Source: Xylocopa sonorina (lineage: Eukaryota; Arthropoda; Insecta; Hymenoptera; Apidae). Taken from it: a stretch of 64,000 nt of DNA. Where the stretch lies: NCBI RefSeq assembly GCF_050948175.1, contig NC_135202.1:3100001-3164000 (forward strand), in the 5' to 3' direction. Below are positions 61,061 to 64,000 of the stretch, one piece after another (the first letter of the stretch is position 1; every line of letters starts with the position of its first letter). Under the pieces are notes generated by a model. It did not search any database. It saw only the letters and a program-made list of their open reading frames with translations, and was not told the origin of the DNA. Both the position numbers and the translations under genes were made by a program.

Positions 61061-64000
61061 GTAATAAAAAAAGTCATTGATCTAGTTGCACGATCTTAAA
61101 AAAAAAAGTGATTCCCTAATTGAAAAACATCCACATTGTCTGCGTTCTATTATCGTCACAGAACTCGTACAGGTTCGCAGGAAAAGAGAATGGAATCGAA
61201 GCGCTAGAGATCAGGAAGAGAAAGAAGAGGTGTAAAATGGAGGCTGGTATCGTGGCCGGAGCCGTTCCCAACGGACTTGCGTCAATCGCACGCGGTTGCA
61301 CCACTGATCTTTCGCGCTACAGGTATTCCTAGATCGTTGCCAGATATCTGAATGATCCGAACTCTGTGGGCGGCCTCCGAGAAATTCGATCGATACACGC
61401 GTTTCCCGCGGCCATCGAACGGCAGATTCTCGTCGTTGCGCGATGGAGTAAAAAGGCGACGAAAATAGGGCAGTAGAGCAATGCCAAGAGTTTTAGCCGC
61501 TCTAGATCGTTTGTTTGCCCGAAATACGTTGGAAGCGTGTATCCGATTCTTATTTAGACACGGTCAGACGATAGAAACGCGTGGCTTTCGTGTTTACTCG
61601 CTGAAAATCCAACGGACCCCGTCGAATCCCGTACAAAAATTCAATTCGTCGTTCGATTGTTATCGATAACGTATCAGCGAGGTTAACGATTGAAGCGAAT
61701 CCTCGAGGTTCTACAACCCAACGTACAGCCTTGGATCGGATTGTCGCGGAGACACGGCAGTGTGCAATAGTTGGAAACTTCAGATTTCCGTGGCATTTAG
61801 CTAGCGAATGACTAAAATAATCACTCGACGACGAACAGTCAAGTTGGAGTTTAAAATACGAACACGATCCCGAAATATCCTTCATTTATCAACCTGACTT
61901 CTGTCAGATTTTCAAATCCACATTTCCCCGACCACTGTACAACGTCCCGTCTCTATCCAAATATAATAAACGTTTCATTAAACGAACAACAGACCAGATC
62001 AACTATCAAGATTACAGGAGGAATTCACAAACACTTGGCTGTTACGATTAAAGTGAATCGTACCGGTATCCGGAATGGTCCCCGAGCGAGCCCGTAATGG
62101 CGGGTTTGTTGCCATTCGCGCACTTGCAGCAATCGCTCCCCATGTCTCGTCGACCTGTCACCCTTTGAAAATCAGGAGCCAGCACCACCCTCGAGGCGAC
62201 AGTCACCACCGATCACTCGCGTTCTCCGCGAACGTACCGTCGCGAGGGACGCGCGTAAGTTCCACGCCGCGCTCGCGGCGCTCGAACAAGGGACGCAGAG
62301 GCGGATGAAATCCCAGACGACGCATCGATCCTTCCGAGTCCGTCGATCGCGCGCTCGCATCGGTTCTATTATCGCTATTTTATTCGATCGACGTACGGCG
62401 CACCGCCACGCATTTGCATCACCCCGCGGAAATGTTGCGTGCAACCGATGCGCGCTGCGACAGGGGATGCAAAAATAAACGCGAGTAGCGTCCCTTCGAG
62501 CGGCGCGACCCTGACGCGTCTGCTCGATGACTTCACCGCGAGTAACGAGACCGCGATGGCACCGATGGTCATTCTACGAAACCGGACACTAAACACCACA
62601 GACGGACGCGAATTTTCACTGGATTCTTCCTGGTTAAATCTTGGTACTTCATATCCGACAGTCACTCGCGTCGTTCGAAGCGCGCGAAGGCTGTTCGACG
62701 GTGGTCGAACAGTTCGGAGGGGAGGTCAGCGTCCGATCGTCGAGCGATCCGTCAACGATCGATCCTGACTGTTCGCTCAGACCTCTCCGTGTCTAATTAA
62801 CGGCGTGGGTCGAAGCCAAGCGAGGGGAGGGAAAAAGGGGGTGAGAGGTCCGAGCTGTCTTTTGGCCGCTCGTCGATCGTCGCGACGCTCCCTCGGAAGA
62901 CTGATAGCGAGATGCCAGCGCCAGGTCGTCCGCGCCCGATTTTCCACCTCCACATCCGCCAACCTTCCTATATAGTTCGAAGGGAACTGCAAGCAACGCG
63001 CGGGATCCTAGAGAGTCGAAGGAACGCGCGGCGATGGAGCAGCGCCGCGTTTCGTGTTTTCGCGAAAAGTTCGAGCTTGGTCGGATTTAGACACCGCCGA
63101 AGGGGCGGCGGGGGATGAACGTCAAAGCGCGTCGGAATTTTCGTAACCAGCGAGAGGAACACTTCCGTCGTCGCGGTGACGTAGCGTCTGAATGGCCGAC
63201 GAAGCAGACCGTGGCCAACTGATCGCGGAAACGTGCCTCGTCGCTGCCTTTTCCTGTTAGTGGAGTCGGAGGACTAAATATCGGACCGAAGGGGCGTTTT
63301 GAAGCTTGTCGAAAGGGAGAAGAATGTTTTTTATTACATTCTGAACGATGGAAGTTCACTTGGCAGATGTTTGTTTTTTAAATTGTTGTCGTTGCTGTTG
63401 ATCGTCTTCGTTGATTGTATCAGATTTAATGGTGGATCGTTTCTATTGTTGGTATCACAGAGAAAGATGTTTACCGTTCGAATATCACATATTTAATTCA
63501 TTCGGGCATTTTGTTGAACGATATGTTGAATGGTGGAAGATTTTAATCGATGGAAGGAGACAATCGCCTTTGAAATGCTTTCAGAAAGCAGGTCCTCTGG
63601 AAGATACTTGGTACCATTTCAGTTTCGAAATTTAAGTATATTTAGAACTATTTTGACAGCTTTGTTTTTAAATGGTTATGGAGAATATAACTTTTTAACA
63701 TTATTCGTTAAACTGAAGGTTGCATTACTTTCTCATATTCTTTAATTAATGGAGTTTCATCTAAAAATATCTATTGAAAGTTACAAACTACAATGGATTA
63801 TGTTATTGTAACGATGTACCTTTTGACAAGTGCGAGTTGCACTACTCTACAATTTCCCTCGTAAAGTGTCTCGACGCATGTGCTCGAAGCGGAAGCCCAG
63901 GGAGCATAAGTGAAGTGAGTCAGAAGACGAATCGTCCGAAAAAGACAATAATTACTACCATCGATCCGTCACCCTTCTTGTCTTATTTAAGCAGCGAGGC

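Larger units (their letters stand above)
58336..64000. other. 5' intron/upstream region of Strn-Mlck, no supported exon
   Basis: The first half of Ig1 is not recognisable here on the minus strand. GC/CpG-rich blocks lie at about 59540-60060 and 61150-63260; the second is 2 kb long and may hold a promoter or first noncoding exon of Strn-Mlck or of a gene beyond. Frames inside (59589-59948, 62375-62665 and 62777-62992, minus; 62439-62768, plus) are Arg-rich with no domain. AT-rich parts contain local tandem duplications (58408-58555, 59237-59520, 60755-61060). Confidence 0.5.

Noticed and set aside
61550..61885. 111-residue minus-strand frame upstream of Strn-Mlck
   Set aside because: It lacks an Ig pattern (Cys and Trp spacing) and has no donor in the phase needed by the exon at 58035-58335.
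1..64000. tRNA, rRNA or other structured RNA genes
   Set aside because: No paired A-box/B-box or rRNA-like conserved block was found on either strand by eye.

Overview
The window is eukaryotic nuclear DNA from an insect, most likely a hymenopteran such as a bee, wasp or ant. The evidence is short canonical GT-AG introns, AT-rich noncoding DNA with scattered CpG-rich patches, and a set of insect genes. The order assignment is inferred from overall character, not from a diagnostic sequence. Three protein-coding genes are present.

Region 1 (1-480, + strand) is the last two coding exons of integrin-linked kinase (ILK). Region 2 (1627-4460, + strand) is a complete eight-exon carboxylesterase of 528 residues with no signal peptide. 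Region 3 fills the rest, from 5071 to at least 58335 on the - strand. It is one giant muscle gene that I identify as Stretchin-Mlck (Strn-Mlck), the insect titin/myosin-light-chain-kinase relative. I resolved 45 coding exons by hand, and their splice phases agree from end to end. Joined, they give about 9,666 residues, and the 5' end is still missing.

The encoded protein reads, N- to C-terminal: seven Ig domains (the first only half present); a short conserved linker; a single 19,100-bp exon coding for 6,366 residues of low-complexity, helical and K/E-rich sequence; then fourteen more Ig domains with one FnIII domain among them and a second FnIII domain after the last; an MLCK-type kinase with its calmodulin-binding tail; and a Ser-rich C-terminus. 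The giant exon holds several separate repeat systems: a 590-bp (about 197-residue) super-repeat in about eight copies, a 198-bp near-identical tandem array, a 90-bp tandem array, and shorter helical repeats of about 50 residues.

The esterase and Strn-Mlck converge tail to tail, and their 3' ends probably overlap. ILK (integrin adhesion) and Strn-Mlck (muscle giant kinase) both act at muscle attachment and contraction, but nothing here shows that their adjacency matters.

The introns hold local duplications, a hAT-like non-autonomous element, a TTAA-flanked piggyBac-like element filled with a minisatellite, and GC-rich patches that could be internal promoters. The 5.7 kb upstream of the last recognised exon shows no exon I can support. 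Three introns appear to use GC-AG splice sites.
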